Positions 1 to 10,493 of a stretch of 64,000 nucleotides of DNA are shown piece by piece. The DNA is from Protaetiibacter sp. SSC-01 (GTDB taxonomy: Bacteria; Actinomycetota; Actinomycetes; Actinomycetales; Microbacteriaceae): NCBI RefSeq assembly GCF_014483895.1, contig NZ_CP059987.1:372001-436000 (forward strand), written 5' to 3'. The notes beneath the pieces are model-generated. The model made no database searches. It saw nothing but the letters and a program-made list of their open reading frames with translations, and was not told where the DNA came from. The translations under genes and the position numbers were made by a program. Within the stretch, counting starts at the first letter, position 1, and each line of letters starts with the position of its first letter.

Positions 1-1
1 C

Positions 2-103
2 GCCTACGACGTGGTCGTGTCGGATGACGTCGTGTTCACCCGTGCCGCGTTCGACGCCTTCGTCGCGTCGAAGGGCGCCCAGACCGAGGAGGCTGCCAAG
101 TGA
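2..103 (+). CDS. rplD: 50S ribosomal protein L4, C-terminal end (partial)
   Basis: The window opens inside this gene. Only the last 33 codons are present, reading [20 protein letters not shown] and ending in TGA at 101-103. The segment matches the C-terminal end of bacterial L4, a 50S protein that reaches the exit tunnel and in some bacteria also controls the S10 operon. It is called from this tail and from its place directly before L23. The stop codon overlaps the GTG start of rplW by 4 nt, which indicates translational coupling. Confidence 0.9.
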   Translation, partial: AYDVVVSDDVVFTRAAFDAFVASKGAQTEEAAK

Positions 104-399
104 GCGGCTACAACAAGGACCCGCGCGACATCATCATCGCGCCGGTCGTGAGCGAGAAGAGCTACGGGCTCATCGACGAGGGCAAGTACACCTTCATCGT
201 CGACCCCCGCTCGAACAAGACCGAGATCAAGCTGGCGATCGAGAAGATCTTCGGCGTCAAGGTCGCCTCGGTGAACACCATCAACCGCGTGGGCAAGACC
301 CGCCGTACCCGGTTCGGCATGGGCAAGCGCAAGGACACCAAGCGCGCCATCGTCACGCTCAAGTCCGGCTCGATCGACATCTTCACGGCTGTCGGCTAA
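100..399 (+). CDS. rplW: 50S ribosomal protein L23
   Basis: 99-residue L23, an early-assembling 23S rRNA-binding protein at the tunnel exit, where trigger factor and SRP dock. The N-terminal stretch [19 protein letters not shown] and the central [16 protein letters not shown] are family hallmarks, and length is normal. The GTG start at 100 overlaps the rplD stop (GTGA); no later start fits the family N-terminus. Third-from-last position of the S10 order L4-L23-L2 is kept. Confidence 0.97.
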   Translation: MSGYNKDPRDIIIAPVVSEKSYGLIDEGKYTFIVDPRSNKTEIKLAIEKIFGVKVASVNTINRVGKTRRTRFGMGKRKDTKRAIVTLKSGSIDIFTAVG

Positions 400-417
400 G
401 GACCAGGGAAGAGAATC

Positions 418-1257
<840 letters not shown>

Positions 1258-1269
1258 AGGTAGTAGAAG

Positions 1270-1551
1270 ATGCCGCGCAGTCTCAAGAAGGGACCCTTCG
1301 TCGACGAGCACCTGTTCCGCAAGGTTCAGGCTCAGAACGAGGCGGGTTCGAAGAACGTCATCAAGACGTGGTCGCGTCGCTCGATGATCGTCCCGGCCAT
1401 GCTTGGCCACACGATCGCCGTGCACGACGGCCGCAAGCACATCCCGGTCTTCGTGACCGAGACCATGGTGGGTCACAAGCTCGGCGAGTTCGCGCCGACG
1501 CGCACCTTCCGTGGACACGAGAAGGACGACAAGAAGGGTCGTCGCCGCTGA
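1270..1551 (+). CDS. rpsS: 30S ribosomal protein S19
   Basis: 93-residue S19, which works with S13 in the head of the small subunit near the A site. The start [16 protein letters not shown] and the motif [19 protein letters not shown] are family signatures, and the end is the basic [12 protein letters not shown]. Length is normal. It follows rplB after 12 nt. Confidence 0.98.
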   Translation: MPRSLKKGPFVDEHLFRKVQAQNEAGSKNVIKTWSRRSMIVPAMLGHTIAVHDGRKHIPVFVTETMVGHKLGEFAPTRTFRGHEKDDKKGRRR

Positions 1552-1575
1552 CGCGGTGACTGAGGAGGAAGAGAA

Positions 1576-1974
1576 ATGGTGGAGTCGATCGCCCGCGTGC
1601 GACACATCCGCGTGACGCCTCAGAAGGCCCGTCGCGTCGTGGACCTCATCCGGGGCAAGCAGGCCCAGGAGGCTCTCGCGATCCTGAAGTTCGCGCCCCA
1701 GGGTGCGAGCGAGCCCGTCTACAAGCTCGTGGCGTCCGCGATCGCGAACGCCCGTGTGAAGGCGGATGCGACCAACACGTTCCTGGACGAGTCCGACCTC
1801 GTCGTGGCGCGTGCGTTCGTCGATGAGGGCACCACGCTCAAGCGGTTCCAGCCGCGTGCCCAGGGCCGCGCGTTCCGCATCAACAAGCGCACGAGCCACA
1901 TCACCGTCGTGCTCGCCACGCCGGACGAGCCGGTGCTCGCCGGCACGGCCGCTGCGAAGAAGGCAGGTAAGTAA
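1576..1974 (+). CDS. rplV: 50S ribosomal protein L22
   Basis: 132-residue L22; its beta-hairpin lines the peptide exit tunnel and is a known site of macrolide resistance changes. The N-terminal [20 protein letters not shown] and the C-terminal [14 protein letters not shown] are diagnostic. A good ribosome binding site (GAGGAGGAAG) precedes ATG 1576. The TAA stop overlaps the rpsC ATG by 1 nt (TAATG). Confidence 0.98.
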   Translation: MVESIARVRHIRVTPQKARRVVDLIRGKQAQEALAILKFAPQGASEPVYKLVASAIANARVKADATNTFLDESDLVVARAFVDEGTTLKRFQPRAQGRAFRINKRTSHITVVLATPDEPVLAGTAAAKKAGK

Positions 1975-2720
1975 TGGGCCAGAAGGTCAACCCCTACGGC
2001 TTCCGTCTGGGCATCACCACCGACCACACGTCGCGCTGGTTCTCGGACTCGACCAAGCCCGGTCAGCGTTACGCCGACTTCGTGGCCGAGGACGTCAAGA
2101 TCCGCGAGATGCTCAAGACGAAGCTCGACCGCGCCGGTGTGGCGAAGATCGAGATCGAGCGCACCCGCGACCGCGTCCGTGTGGACATCCACACGGCCCG
2201 TCCCGGCATCGTCATCGGCCGCCGCGGCGCCGAGGCCGAGCGCATCCGCGCCGACCTCGAGAAGCTCACCGGCAAGCAGATCCAGCTCAACATCCTCGAG
2301 GTCAAGAACCCCGAGGCCGAGGCCCAGCTCGTCGCTCAGGGCATCGCGGAGCAGCTCAGCGCCCGTGTCGCGTTCCGTCGCGCCATGCGCAAGGGCCTCC
2401 AGGGTGCCCAGCGCGCCGGCGCCAAGGGCGTGCGCATCCAGGTCTCGGGCCGCCTCGGCGGCGCGGAGATGAGCCGCTCGGAGTTCTACCGCGAGGGCCG
2501 CGTGCCCCTGCACACGCTCCGCGCGAACATCGACTACGGCTTCTATGAGGCCAAGACCACCTTCGGCCGCATCGGCGTGAAGGTCTGGATCTACAAGGGC
2601 GACATCACCAACAAGGAACTCGCTCGCGAGCAGGCGGCTCAGAAGTCGTCGCGCCCCGAGCGTCGTGACGGCGCGCGCCGTGGCCCCCGGGCCGAGGCCG
2701 CCGCAGGAGTCGAGGCGTAA
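1974..2720 (+). CDS. rpsC: 30S ribosomal protein S3
   Basis: 248-residue S3, part of the mRNA entry tunnel. The KH-type RNA-binding fold is marked by [18 protein letters not shown] around residues 78-95, and the C-terminal domain contains [17 protein letters not shown]. The final 25 residues are an Arg/Ala-rich tail common in actinobacterial S3. Starts at ATG 1974 overlapping the L22 stop. Confidence 0.98.
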   Translation: MGQKVNPYGFRLGITTDHTSRWFSDSTKPGQRYADFVAEDVKIREMLKTKLDRAGVAKIEIERTRDRVRVDIHTARPGIVIGRRGAEAERIRADLEKLTGKQIQLNILEVKNPEAEAQLVAQGIAEQLSARVAFRRAMRKGLQGAQRAGAKGVRIQVSGRLGGAEMSRSEFYREGRVPLHTLRANIDYGFYEAKTTFGRIGVKVWIYKGDITNKELAREQAAQKSSRPERRDGARRGPRAEAAAGVEA

Positions 2721-2722
2721 TC

Positions 2723-3142
2723 ATGCTCATTCCCCGTAAGGTCAAGCACCGCAAGCAGCACCACCCGGGTCGTTCCGGGCAGGCCACCGGTGGCACGAAG
2801 GTCACCTTCGGCGAGTACGGCATCCAGGCCCTCACTCCCGCCTACGTGACCAACCGCCAGATCGAGTCCGCGCGTATCGCGATGACCCGTCACATCAAGC
2901 GCGGCGGCAAGGTGTGGATCAACATCTACCCCGACCGCCCGCTCACCAAGAAGCCCGCCGAGACCCGCATGGGTTCCGGTAAGGGTTCGCCCGAGTGGTG
3001 GGTCGCCAACGTCAAGCCCGGCCGGGTCCTCTTCGAGGTCTCCGGTGTCAGCGAGGAGCTCGCCCGCGGCGCGCTCACCCGGGCCATCCACAAGCTGCCG
3101 CTCAAGGCACGCATCATCAAGCGCGAGGAGGGCGACGCATAA
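2723..3142 (+). CDS. rplP: 50S ribosomal protein L16
   Basis: 139-residue L16, which organises the A-site region of the large subunit. The start [19 protein letters not shown] and the motif [19 protein letters not shown] are family hallmarks. Only 2 nt separate it from rpsC, and its TAA shares one base with the ATG of rpmC. Confidence 0.98.
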   Translation: MLIPRKVKHRKQHHPGRSGQATGGTKVTFGEYGIQALTPAYVTNRQIESARIAMTRHIKRGGKVWINIYPDRPLTKKPAETRMGSGKGSPEWWVANVKPGRVLFEVSGVSEELARGALTRAIHKLPLKARIIKREEGDA

Positions 3143-3465
3143 TGGCCGTCGGATCCAAGGAGCTCGCTCCCGTCGAGCTCGACACCTTCGAGGACGAGCG
3201 TCTCGTCGACGAGCTGAAGAAGGCCAAGGAGGAGCTGTTCAACCTCCGCTTCCAGGCCGCAACCGGTCAGCTCGAGAGCCACGGACGCCTGCGCGCCGTG
3301 AAGCGCGACATCGCCCGCATCTACACCGTCATCCGTGAGCGCGAGCTCGGCATCCGTGCCACGCCCGCCCCCGTGGAGGCGCCGGCCAAGGCCGCGAAGA
3401 AGTCCACCAAGAAGTCGGAGGCCGCCGAGGCCCCCGCCGAGTCCGCTGAGGAGGCGAGCAAGTAA
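3142..3465 (+). CDS. rpmC: 50S ribosomal protein L29 with C-terminal extension
   Basis: 107-residue L29, a small helical protein at the tunnel exit next to L23. The core is in residues 1-70 ([20 protein letters not shown] and the [18 protein letters not shown] helix). L29 is usually 60-75 residues; here about 35 extra residues rich in Ala, Lys and Glu follow, a low-complexity tail seen in several ribosomal proteins of this window. Start ATG 3142 overlaps the L16 stop by 1 nt. Confidence 0.96.
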   Translation: MAVGSKELAPVELDTFEDERLVDELKKAKEELFNLRFQAATGQLESHGRLRAVKRDIARIYTVIRERELGIRATPAPVEAPAKAAKKSTKKSEAAEAPAESAEEASK

Positions 3466-3797
3466 TGGCCGACACCAAGAAGGCCGCCGTGAAGCCGGCG
3501 AAGGCCGGACACGAGTCCGCCGCCCACGACGTCAAGGACGCGGCCGCCCGTGGCTACCGCAAGGTGCGTCGCGGTTACGTGACGAGCGACAAGATGGACA
3601 AGACCATCGTCGTCGAGGTCGAGGACCGCGTGAAGCACCCGCTGTACGGCAAGGTCATCCGCCGCAGCTCGAAGATCAAGGCCCACGACGAGCAGAACTC
3701 GGCCGGCATCGGCGATCTCGTCGTCATCTCGGAGACCCGTCCGCTCTCGGCAACGAAGCGCTGGCGTCTCGTCGAGATCGTGGAGAAGGCGAAGTAA
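3465..3797 (+). CDS. rpsQ: 30S ribosomal protein S17
   Basis: 110-residue S17, an OB-fold 16S rRNA binder. The core from about residue 28 contains [20 protein letters not shown] and [19 protein letters not shown]. The first 27 residues (Lys/Ala-rich, with [19 protein letters not shown]) extend beyond the usual 80-90-residue protein, as in many actinobacteria. ATG 3465 overlaps the L29 stop by 1 nt. Confidence 0.97.
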   Translation: MADTKKAAVKPAKAGHESAAHDVKDAAARGYRKVRRGYVTSDKMDKTIVVEVEDRVKHPLYGKVIRRSSKIKAHDEQNSAGIGDLVVISETRPLSATKRWRLVEIVEKAK

Positions 3798-3800
3798 CCC

Positions 3801-4169
3801 ATGATCCAGCAGGAATCCCGCCTCAAGGTCGCCGACAACACCGGCGCCAAGGAGCTCCTCACCATCCGCGTGCTCGGCGGCTCCGGCCGTCGCTACGCGG
3901 GCCTCGGTGACGTCATCGTCGCCACGGTCAAGGACGCGATCCCCGGCGGCAACGTGAAGAAGGGCGACGTGGTCAAGGCCGTCGTCGTCCGCACCAAGAA
4001 GCAGACGCGCCGTCCCGACGGCTCGTACATCAAGTTCGACGAGAACGCCGCCGTCATCCTGAAGAACGACGGGGACCCCCGCGGTACCCGCATCTTCGGA
4101 CCGGTCGGCCGTGAGCTTCGCGACAAGAAGTTCATGAAGATCATCTCGCTGGCGCCGGAGGTCATTTAG
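3801..4169 (+). CDS. rplN: 50S ribosomal protein L14
   Basis: 122-residue L14, which sits at the subunit interface and forms bridge B8. It begins with [20 protein letters not shown] and ends with [12 protein letters not shown], both textbook for the family; length exactly normal. First gene of the spc part of the superoperon, 3 nt after rpsQ. Confidence 0.98.
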   Translation: MIQQESRLKVADNTGAKELLTIRVLGGSGRRYAGLGDVIVATVKDAIPGGNVKKGDVVKAVVVRTKKQTRRPDGSYIKFDENAAVILKNDGDPRGTRIFGPVGRELRDKKFMKIISLAPEVI

Positions 4170-4171
4170 TC

Positions 4172-4531
4172 ATGGCGAACATCAAGAAGGGCGACCTGGT
4201 CCAGGTGATCAGCGGCCCCTCGCAGGCCCGCGGCGGAGACCGCGGCAAGCAGGGTCGCGTCATCGAGGTCCTCGTCGACCAGAACCGCGTCGTGGTCGAG
4301 GGAGTCAACTACGTCACCAAGCACGTGCGCGTGGGCCAGACCCAGCGCGGCACGAAGACCGGTGGCATCGAGACGCACGAGGCCCCGATCCACGTGTCGA
4401 ACGTCGCGCTCGTCGACCCGAAGACCAAGAAGCCGACCCGCGTGGGTTTCCGTGAGGAGACCGTCGAGAAGGACGGCGTCAAGAAGACCGTTCGCGTGCG
4501 CTACGCGAAGAAGTCCGGAGAGAAGCTCTAA
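4172..4531 (+). CDS. rplX: 50S ribosomal protein L24
   Basis: 119-residue L24, an assembly initiator of the 50S subunit. The KOW motif lies at the N-terminus ([20 protein letters not shown]), followed by [20 protein letters not shown]. It starts 2 nt after rplN, and its TAA overlaps the ATG of rplE by 1 nt. Confidence 0.98.
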   Translation: MANIKKGDLVQVISGPSQARGGDRGKQGRVIEVLVDQNRVVVEGVNYVTKHVRVGQTQRGTKTGGIETHEAPIHVSNVALVDPKTKKPTRVGFREETVEKDGVKKTVRVRYAKKSGEKL

Positions 4532-5109
4532 TGGCGAACGCGACTGCCGCGGTGGCTGGCAAGAACCAGCCCCGCCTGAAGCAGAAGTACCGTGACGAGA
4601 TCACCAAGTCCCTGACCGAGGAGTTCGGCTACGCGAACCCCATGCAGGTCCCGGGTCTCGTGAAGATCGTCGTCAACACCGGTGTCGGTGAGGCCGCTCG
4701 CGACTCCAAGGTGATCGACGGGGCCGTCAAGGACCTCACGCTCATCACGGGTCAGAAGCCGCAGGTCACCAAGGCCCGCAAGTCGATCGCCCAGTTCAAG
4801 CTCCGCGAGGGCATGCCCATCGGCGCCCACGTGACGCTCCGCGGCGACCGCGCGTGGGAGTTCCTCGACCGACTCCTGTCGCTCGCGCTCCCCCGCATCC
4901 GCGACTTCCGCGGTCTGAACCCGAAGCAGTTCGACGGCAACGGCAACTACACCTTCGGTGTGCAGGAGCAGTCGATCTTCCACGAGATCAACCAGGACCA
5001 GATCGACCGCGTCCGCGGCTTCGACATCACGGTCGTCACCACCGCCAAGACGGATGACGAGGGTCGCGCCCTGCTGCGCGCGCTCGGCTTCCCGTTCAAG
5101 GCGGAGTAA
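4531..5109 (+). CDS. rplE: 50S ribosomal protein L5
   Basis: 192-residue L5, the 5S rRNA-binding protein of the central protuberance. Motifs include [20 protein letters not shown] and [20 protein letters not shown], and the C-terminal [12 protein letters not shown] is typical. In most bacteria rpsN follows directly; here 108 non-coding bases lead straight to rpsH. Confidence 0.98.
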   Translation: MANATAAVAGKNQPRLKQKYRDEITKSLTEEFGYANPMQVPGLVKIVVNTGVGEAARDSKVIDGAVKDLTLITGQKPQVTKARKSIAQFKLREGMPIGAHVTLRGDRAWEFLDRLLSLALPRIRDFRGLNPKQFDGNGNYTFGVQEQSIFHEINQDQIDRVRGFDITVVTTAKTDDEGRALLRALGFPFKAE

Positions 5110-5167
5110 CACCCACCCACCCGCGGAGCTCGGCTCGCCGAGACCCGCACGAACCGAAGAAGGTCGG

Positions 5168-5221
5168 ATGCCGGTGAACCGGCTCCGAAACCGCCCAGGA
5201 AAAAGGAAACCAACGAAATGA
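5168..5221 (+). other. 17-codon basic mini-ORF in front of rpsH
   Basis: The rplE-rpsH gap holds an ATG-initiated frame of 17 codons, starting [17 protein letters not shown]. Its stop TGA overlaps the ATG of rpsH (ATGA), as coupled genes do. The upstream GAAGAAGGTCGG could serve as ribosome binding site. It shows no CXXC zinc pair and no S14 similarity, so it is not a recognisable rpsN remnant. It may be a chance frame that contains the rpsH ribosome binding site (AGGAAAAAGGAAAC), or a leader peptide. Confidence 0.25.
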
Positions 5222-5616
5222 CGATGACAGACCCGGTCGCAGACATGCTGACCCGTCTGCGCAACGCGAACCGTGCTTACCACGACACGGTCGCGCTTCC
5301 GAGCAGCAAGCTCAAGACCCACATCGCGGAGATCCTCAAGCGCGAGGGCTACATCGCCGACTGGAAGGTCGAGGACGCGCGCGTCGGCCAGACGCTCACG
5401 ATCGACCTCAAGTACGGCCCGAACCGCGAGCGGTCGATCGCCGGCATCAAGCGCGTCTCGAAGCCGGGTCTGCGCGTCTACGCGAAGTCGACCGAGATCC
5501 CCCACGTGCTGGGCGGCCTCGGTGTGGCGATCCTGTCCACCTCCTCCGGTCTGCTGACCGACCGTGAGGCGAGCAAGAAGGGCGTCGGCGGGGAAGTCCT
5601 CGCCTACGTGTGGTGA
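5218..5616 (+). CDS. rpsH: 30S ribosomal protein S8
   Basis: 132-residue S8, a 16S rRNA binder that in many bacteria is also the translational repressor of the spc operon. The start [18 protein letters not shown] and the C-terminal [18 protein letters not shown] are diagnostic. ATG 5218 is chosen because it gives the conserved N-terminus and has AGGAAA upstream. Confidence 0.98.
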   Translation: MTMTDPVADMLTRLRNANRAYHDTVALPSSKLKTHIAEILKREGYIADWKVEDARVGQTLTIDLKYGPNRERSIAGIKRVSKPGLRVYAKSTEIPHVLGGLGVAILSTSSGLLTDREASKKGVGGEVLAYVW

Positions 5617-5622
5617 TCTGAC

Positions 5623-6159
5623 ATGTCTCGTATCGGACGCCTCCCCATCGTCGTGCCCGCGAACGTCACCGTGACGATCGACGGCCAGGACGTCACCGTC
5701 AAGGGCCCCAAGGGCGAGCTCGCGCTCACCGTCAAGAGCCCCATCGAGGTCAAGCTCGAAGACGGCCAGGTCATCGTCACCCGTCCCGACGACGAGCGCG
5801 AATCGCGCTCGCTGCACGGCCTGACCCGCACGCTCATCGCGAACCAGATCATCGGCGTCACCGACGGCTACTCCAAGAGCCTCGAGGTCGTCGGCACCGG
5901 TTACCGCGTGCAGTCGAAGGGCAGCTCGGTCGAGTTCGCGCTCGGCTACTCGCACCCCATCACCGTCGACCCGCCCGCCGGCATCACCTTCGAGGTCGAG
6001 GGCAACAACAAGCTTCACGTCCGCGGCATCGACAAGCAGGCCGTGGGCGAGGTGGCCGCCAACATCCGCAAGCTGCGCAAGCCCGAGCCCTACAAGGGCA
6101 AGGGTGTCCGCTACGCCGGTGAGGTCGTCCGCCGCAAGGCCGGAAAGGCTGGTAAGTGA
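5623..6159 (+). CDS. rplF: 50S ribosomal protein L6
   Basis: 178-residue L6, two related RRM-like halves near the sarcin-ricin loop. [19 protein letters not shown] opens the protein, and the C-terminal signature [19 protein letters not shown] is intact. It starts 6 nt after rpsH and has normal length. Confidence 0.98.
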   Translation: MSRIGRLPIVVPANVTVTIDGQDVTVKGPKGELALTVKSPIEVKLEDGQVIVTRPDDERESRSLHGLTRTLIANQIIGVTDGYSKSLEVVGTGYRVQSKGSSVEFALGYSHPITVDPPAGITFEVEGNNKLHVRGIDKQAVGEVAANIRKLRKPEPYKGKGVRYAGEVVRRKAGKAGK

Positions 6160-6161
6160 TC

Positions 6162-6521
6162 ATGGCTGCCATCAGCAAGTCGGCGCAGCGCAACCGTCGC
6201 CACGCACGTCTGCGCAAGCGCATCGTCGGGACCGCGGAGCGTCCGCGTCTCGTCGTCACCCGTTCGGCCCGCCACGTCTTCGTGCAGGTCGTCGACGACG
6301 CCAAGGGCCACACCGTGGCCTCCGCCTCGACCCTCGAGGCCGACCTGCGCACCTTCGACGGTGACAAGACGGCCAAGGCGCGCAAGGTCGGCGAGCTCGT
6401 CGCCGAGCGCGCGAAGAAGGCGGGCATCGACGCGGTCGTGTTCGACCGCGGCGGCAACAAGTACGCCGGACGTGTCGCGGCCATCGCCGAGGGCGCCCGC
6501 GAGGGAGGGCTGGAGCTGTGA
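6162..6521 (+). CDS. rplR: 50S ribosomal protein L18
   Basis: 119-residue L18, which binds 5S rRNA with L5. It has the Arg-rich N-terminus ([20 protein letters not shown]) and the core [18 protein letters not shown], ending [23 protein letters not shown] 6162 gives the family N-terminus; a GTG two codons upstream would overlap the rplF stop and is less likely. Confidence 0.97.
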   Translation: MAAISKSAQRNRRHARLRKRIVGTAERPRLVVTRSARHVFVQVVDDAKGHTVASASTLEADLRTFDGDKTAKARKVGELVAERAKKAGIDAVVFDRGGNKYAGRVAAIAEGAREGGLEL

Positions 6522-7234
6522 GCGACGCCACCGAGAACAAGGAGAACCAGGACGTGCAGTCCGAGGAGATCACCGAGGGTCAGGTCGTGGAGACCGCCGC
6601 GGGCACCCAGCAGGCCCAGGAGCCTCGCGAGGCCCGTCGCGGCAGCCGCGAGCGCAACCCGCGCAACGACCGCGGCTCGCGCGGCGGTCGTGAGGACAGC
6701 CAGTTCCTCGAGCGTGTCGTGACCATCAACCGCGTGTCGAAGGTCGTCAAGGGCGGCCGCCGCTTCAGCTTCACGGCGCTCGTCGTCGTGGGCGACGGCA
6801 ACGGCATGGTCGGCGTCGGCTACGGCAAGGCCCGTGAGGTGCCGCTCGCGATCTCGAAGGGCGTCGAGGAGGCGAAGAAGAACTTCTTCCGCGTCCCGCG
6901 TGCCGGAGCGACCATCCCCCACCCCGTCCAGGGTGAGGCGGCCGCCGGTGTCGTGCTGCTCCGTCCCGCCGCCGCCGGTACCGGTGTCATCGCGGGTGGT
7001 CCCGTGCGCGCCGTGCTCGAGTGCGCCGGCATCCACGACGTGCTGTCGAAGTCGCTCGGCTCGTCGAACACGATCAACATCGTCCACGCGACCGTGACCG
7101 CCCTCAAGCAGCTCGAGGAGCCCCGCGCGGTCGCCGCGCGCCGCGGCCTCGAGTTCGAGGACGTCGCGCCGGAGCGCCTCATCCGCGCCGAGGCCGACGC
7201 ACGTGCCGCCGCTACCGCGAAGGTTGGTGCCTGA
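6518..7234 (+). CDS. rpsE: 30S ribosomal protein S5
   Basis: 238-residue S5, important for decoding accuracy and mRNA entry. The conserved part starts near residue 65 ([20 protein letters not shown]), with the double-stranded-RNA-binding-like fold and [19 protein letters not shown]. The first 60 residues are a charged, Gln/Glu/Arg-rich extension, longer than in E. coli (166 residues in total). GTG 6518 overlaps the L18 stop by 4 nt. Confidence 0.97.
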   Translation: MSDATENKENQDVQSEEITEGQVVETAAGTQQAQEPREARRGSRERNPRNDRGSRGGREDSQFLERVVTINRVSKVVKGGRRFSFTALVVVGDGNGMVGVGYGKAREVPLAISKGVEEAKKNFFRVPRAGATIPHPVQGEAAAGVVLLRPAAAGTGVIAGGPVRAVLECAGIHDVLSKSLGSSNTINIVHATVTALKQLEEPRAVAARRGLEFEDVAPERLIRAEADARAAATAKVGA

Positions 7235-7419
7235 TGGCCGCCCGTCTCAAGGTGACCCAGATCAAGTCCGTTATCAGCGAGAAGCAGAACCAGCGCGACA
7301 CCCTGCGCAGCCTGGGCCTCAAGCGCATCGGCGACGTCGTCGTGCGCGAGGACACCCCGGCCAACCGCGGGTACGTCCGTACGGTCGCCCACCTCGTGAA
7401 GGTCGAGGAGATTGACTAA
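7234..7419 (+). CDS. rpmD: 50S ribosomal protein L30
   Basis: 61-residue L30. The family pattern is clear: [20 protein letters not shown] then [23 protein letters not shown] 7234 overlaps the rpsE TGA and its TAA overlaps the rplO ATG, so the three genes are tightly coupled. Confidence 0.97.
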   Translation: MAARLKVTQIKSVISEKQNQRDTLRSLGLKRIGDVVVREDTPANRGYVRTVAHLVKVEEID

Positions 7420-8171
7420 TGGCTGACGAGAAGAAGACGGCGGCCGAGAAGCCGGCCGCCGAGAAGAAGGCTCCCGCCAAGGCTGCTGCCCCCAAGGCCG
7501 CCGCCGAGAAGAAGCCCGCTGCGGAGAAGAAGCCCGCCGCCGAGAAGGCCGCCCCCAAGGCTGCCGCCTCGAAGGCTGCCGCCGACAAGCCGGCCGCCGA
7601 GAAGAAGGCGCCGGCCAAGGCTGCTGCTCCCAAGGCCGCTGCTGCGAAGAGCGAGACCGAGGCCCCCAAGGCCGAGGCCAAGCCCGCCGCGAAGAAGGCC
7701 GCGCCCAAGAAGTCGGCCGACGTCGCGTCGCGTCCGCAGGTGCTCAAGGCCCACCACCTCCGCCCCGCCGAGGGAGCGAAGAAGGCCAAGACCCGCGTGG
7801 GTCGCGGTGAGGGCTCGAAGGGTAAGACCGCCGGACGTGGAACCAAGGGCACGAAGGCCCGGTACCAGGTGCGCGTCGGACTCGAGGGCGGCAACCTGAA
7901 CCAGGTCATGCGCGCCCCGAAGCTCCGCGGCTTCAAGAACCCGTTCCGTGTCGAGTACCAGGTCGTGAACCTGGACCGCCTCGCCGAGCTCTACCCGCAG
8001 GGCGGCGACGTCACCATCAGCGACCTGGTCGCCAAGGGTGCCGTCCGTAAGAACGAGAAGGTCAAGGTTCTCGGCACCGGCGAGATTGCGGTTAAGCTGA
8101 ACGTTGCGGTCGACAAGGTCTCGAGCTCTGCGGAGCAGAAGATCGTCGCCGCCGGCGGCTCCGTCAAGTAG
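7419..8171 (+). CDS. rplO: 50S ribosomal protein L15 with long Ala/Lys/Pro N-terminal extension
   Basis: 250 residues, against about 145-150 for most L15. The true L15 core starts near residue 107 ([20 protein letters not shown], then [20 protein letters not shown]) and runs to the end. The first ~105 residues are low-complexity repeats of the type [17 protein letters not shown], histone-tail-like and strongly basic. ATG 7419 is the only start coupled to the rpmD stop, and the extension stays in frame throughout, so it is probably translated. The tail may bind rRNA nonspecifically; that is inference. Confidence 0.93.
   Translation: MADEKKTAAEKPAAEKKAPAKAAAPKAAAEKKPAAEKKPAAEKAAPKAAASKAAADKPAAEKKAPAKAAAPKAAAAKSETEAPKAEAKPAAKKAAPKKSADVASRPQVLKAHHLRPAEGAKKAKTRVGRGEGSKGKTAGRGTKGTKARYQVRVGLEGGNLNQVMRAPKLRGFKNPFRVEYQVVNLDRLAELYPQGGDVTISDLVAKGAVRKNEKVKVLGTGEIAVKLNVAVDKVSSSAEQKIVAAGGSVK
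7422..7710 (+). repeat. Internal low-complexity repeats encoding the L15 extension
   Basis: Irregular repeats of GCCGCCGAGAAGAAG-type units and GCTGCTGCCCCCAAGGCCGC-type units, encoding alternating AAEKK and [10 protein letters not shown]. The units differ in phase and length, which suggests expansion by slippage or unequal recombination. Copy number may vary between strains. Confidence 0.7.
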
Positions 8172-8181
8172 CCATCGGGAA

Positions 8182-8203
8182 GGTGGCCCCACCCGGGGCC
8201 ACC
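8182..8203 (+). terminator. Hairpin between rplO and secY
   Basis: Perfect 9-bp stem GGTGGCCCC / GGGGCCACC with a 4-nt loop, 10 nt after the rplO stop. No T-run follows, so it may act as an attenuator or processing site lowering secY-adk expression relative to the ribosomal genes rather than as a full terminator. Confidence 0.55.
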
Positions 8204-8259
8204 TCCTCGCCGCACCGACCCGTGTGCGGCACGCTCCAGAATCTCACCCGGGAGGCGTC

Positions 8260-9588
8260 GTGTTCAGTGCCGTCGCGCGGATCTTCCGCACGCCGGACCT
8301 CCGCCGCAAGATCGCGTTCACACTCGGCATCATCGCCCTGTTCCGGCTCGGGTCATTCGTCCCCGCGCCGTTCGTGGACTTCGGCAACGTCCAGCTCTGT
8401 CTCGCGGGGAACGCGGGCGCCTCGGGTCTCTACGACCTCGTCAACCTCTTCTCCGGCGGTGCGCTCCTGCAGCTGTCGATCTTCGCGCTCGGCATCATGC
8501 CGTACATCACCGCGTCGATCATCGTGCAGCTGCTGCGCGTCGTCATCCCGCACTTCGACACCCTCTACAAGGAGGGCCAGGCGGGCCAGGCGAAGCTGAC
8601 GCAGTACACGCGCTACCTCACGATCGCGCTCGGCGTCCTGCAGTCGACGACCCTCATCACCGTCGCCCGCTCCGGCGCGCTGTTCGGCGACACCGGCACC
8701 GCCGAGTGCTCGCAGCTCATCGTCGCGGGCGGCGACACCTGGTACGGCATCCTGCTCATGGTCATCACCATGACCGCCGGCACCGGCGTCATCATGTGGA
8801 TGGGCGAGCTCATCACCGAGCGTGGCGTCGGCAACGGCATGTCGCTGCTCATCTTCACCTCGATCGTCGCGGCCTTCCCCGGCTCGCTCGGCTCCATCGC
8901 GGCCCAGCACAACATCGAGACCCTGCTCCTCGTCATCGCGATCGGCATCCTGATCATGGTCGCCGTCATCTTCGTCGAGCAGTCGCAGCGGCGCATCCCC
9001 GTCCAGTACGCGAAGCGCATGGTCGGACGCCGCACCTACGGCGGCAACAACACGTACATCCCGATCAAGGTCAACATGGCGGGCGTCGTGCCGGTCATCT
9101 TCGCCTCATCGCTGCTGTACCTGCCCGCCCTCATCGCGCAGTTCAACCAGCCCGGCCAGGGCGAGGAAGCGCAGCCGTGGGTCGAGTGGATCTCCACCTA
9201 CCTCACGCGCGGCGACCACCCGCTCTACATGCTGCTCTACTTCCTGCTCATCGTCGGCTTCACGTACTTCTACGTCGCCATCACGTTCAATCCGGACGAG
9301 GTCGCCGACAACATGAAGAAGTACGGCGGCTTCATCCCGGGCATCCGCGCCGGCCGCCCCACCGCCGAGTACCTCGACTACGTGCTCACCCGCGTCACGC
9401 TCCCCGGCTCGCTCTACCTCGGAATCGTCGCGCTCGTGCCGCTCATCGCGCTCGTGCTCGTCGGGGCCAACCAGAACTTCCCGTTCGGCGGCACCTCGCT
9501 GCTGATCATGGTCGGCGTCGGTCTCGAGACGGTGAAGCAGATCGACTCGCAGCTGCAGCAGCGCCACTACGAGGGGCTCCTGCGATGA
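8260..9588 (+). CDS. secY: Preprotein translocase subunit SecY
   Basis: 442-residue SecY, the pore subunit of the Sec translocon in the cytoplasmic membrane. The N-terminus [20 protein letters not shown] is typical, as are [15 protein letters not shown] in TM2, [12 protein letters not shown], and the long cytoplasmic loop with [20 protein letters not shown]. About ten hydrophobic segments are visible, and length is normal. GTG 8260 is chosen because GGGAGG stands 6 nt before it and the family N-terminus begins there; an earlier in-frame start would run into rplO. Confidence 0.96.
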   Translation: MFSAVARIFRTPDLRRKIAFTLGIIALFRLGSFVPAPFVDFGNVQLCLAGNAGASGLYDLVNLFSGGALLQLSIFALGIMPYITASIIVQLLRVVIPHFDTLYKEGQAGQAKLTQYTRYLTIALGVLQSTTLITVARSGALFGDTGTAECSQLIVAGGDTWYGILLMVITMTAGTGVIMWMGELITERGVGNGMSLLIFTSIVAAFPGSLGSIAAQHNIETLLLVIAIGILIMVAVIFVEQSQRRIPVQYAKRMVGRRTYGGNNTYIPIKVNMAGVVPVIFASSLLYLPALIAQFNQPGQGEEAQPWVEWISTYLTRGDHPLYMLLYFLLIVGFTYFYVAITFNPDEVADNMKKYGGFIPGIRAGRPTAEYLDYVLTRVTLPGSLYLGIVALVPLIALVLVGANQNFPFGGTSLLIMVGVGLETVKQIDSQLQQRHYEGLLR

Positions 9589-10178
9589 CGGTCCGGCTGC
9601 TCATCGTCGGACCCCCCGGGGCCGGCAAGGGAACCCAGGCCGCCCGCATCGCGGAGCACTTCGGCATCCCGACCATCTCGACCGGCGACATCTTCCGCGC
9701 CAACATCAAGAACGGGACCGAGCTCGGCAAGCGCGTCAAGGCGATCGTCGACGCCGGCGACTACGTGCCCGACTCGCTCACCAACGAGCTCGTCACCGAC
9801 CGCCTCTCCGAGGCCGACGCCACCACCGGCTTCCTCCTCGACGGGTACCCCCGCACCCCCGACCAGGTGCGCTACCTCGACGAGCTGCTCGCCTCCCACG
9901 GTCACAAGCTCGACGCCGTGCTCCGTCTCGTCGCCGACCAGGACGAGATCGTGCGCCGCCTCCGCAAGCGCGCCATCGAACAGGGCCGCGCCGACGACTC
10001 CGAAGAGGCCATCCGGCACCGCCAGGAGGTCTACCAGCGCGAGACCGCGCCGGTGCTCGAGATGTTCCGCGAACAGGGCCTCCTCATCGAGGTCGACGGA
10101 CTCGGCACGGTCGACGAGGTCACGGACCGCATCTGGGCCGCCTTCGCCGAGGCCGGCATCGGCGTCCCCGCCGAGTAG
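9585..10178 (+). CDS. adk: Adenylate kinase (short, LID-less form)
   Basis: 197 residues. Converts AMP and ATP into two ADP. The P-loop [11 protein letters not shown] is at residues 9-19, the AMP-binding [18 protein letters not shown] follows, then [11 protein letters not shown]. The LID is the short form without the zinc-binding insert, as in other actinobacteria. ATG 9585 overlaps the secY TGA by 4 nt. In most actinobacteria map and infA follow; here transcription meets a convergent PTS regulator gene. Confidence 0.97.
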   Translation: MTVRLLIVGPPGAGKGTQAARIAEHFGIPTISTGDIFRANIKNGTELGKRVKAIVDAGDYVPDSLTNELVTDRLSEADATTGFLLDGYPRTPDQVRYLDELLASHGHKLDAVLRLVADQDEIVRRLRKRAIEQGRADDSEEAIRHRQEVYQRETAPVLEMFREQGLLIEVDGLGTVDEVTDRIWAAFAEAGIGVPAE

Positions 10179-10493
10179 CACCGCCTTGGCGGCCTGACGC
10201 CGCTTCACGAGGGAGCGGGGGGCGTTCCGAGCCGCATGCCCCCGCGGGCCTGAACGGCGCGCTCCCGCCAGTCCCGATGCCAGCGTCTCGGAAAGCCCCC
10301 GGCACCCTCGCTTCACTCGTGCGCCGTGCGGGTACGGCCGATGTGATCCGTTGGGGTGGTCTCGAGACGCGTCGCGCAGCGCGCGGCGCTCCTCGACCAC
10401 CTGGGTTCGGCCGCCGCTCGACCGACGCGAGATGGCTCGCAAGCGACCCCGCCCGCCCGTGGAGCGGCATCCGGCAGGGCCGCCGGGGATGAC
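10179..10493. other. 315-bp gap between adk and the PTS regulator gene
   Basis: Convergent intergenic region. Apart from the GAGAC/CTCGACCACC hairpin repeat at 10355-10401 no gene, tRNA or clear T-tailed terminator was recognised. Short frames here have neither ribosome binding sites nor protein-like composition. It marks the left edge of the PTS block inserted in the ribosomal superoperon. Confidence 0.6.
10355..10401. repeat. Intergenic hairpin repeat, family 1 (GGTGGTC...GACCACC)
   Basis: Imperfect inverted repeat: GGTGGTCTCGAGACGCGTCG on the left, CGGCGCTCCTCGACCACC on the right. The same motif vocabulary (GGTCGAG, GTCGAGACC around a CGCG-AA-CGCG centre) occurs at 17575-17652 between rpmJ and rpsM. 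Location between convergent genes suggests a REP-like element or terminator role. Confidence 0.55.
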
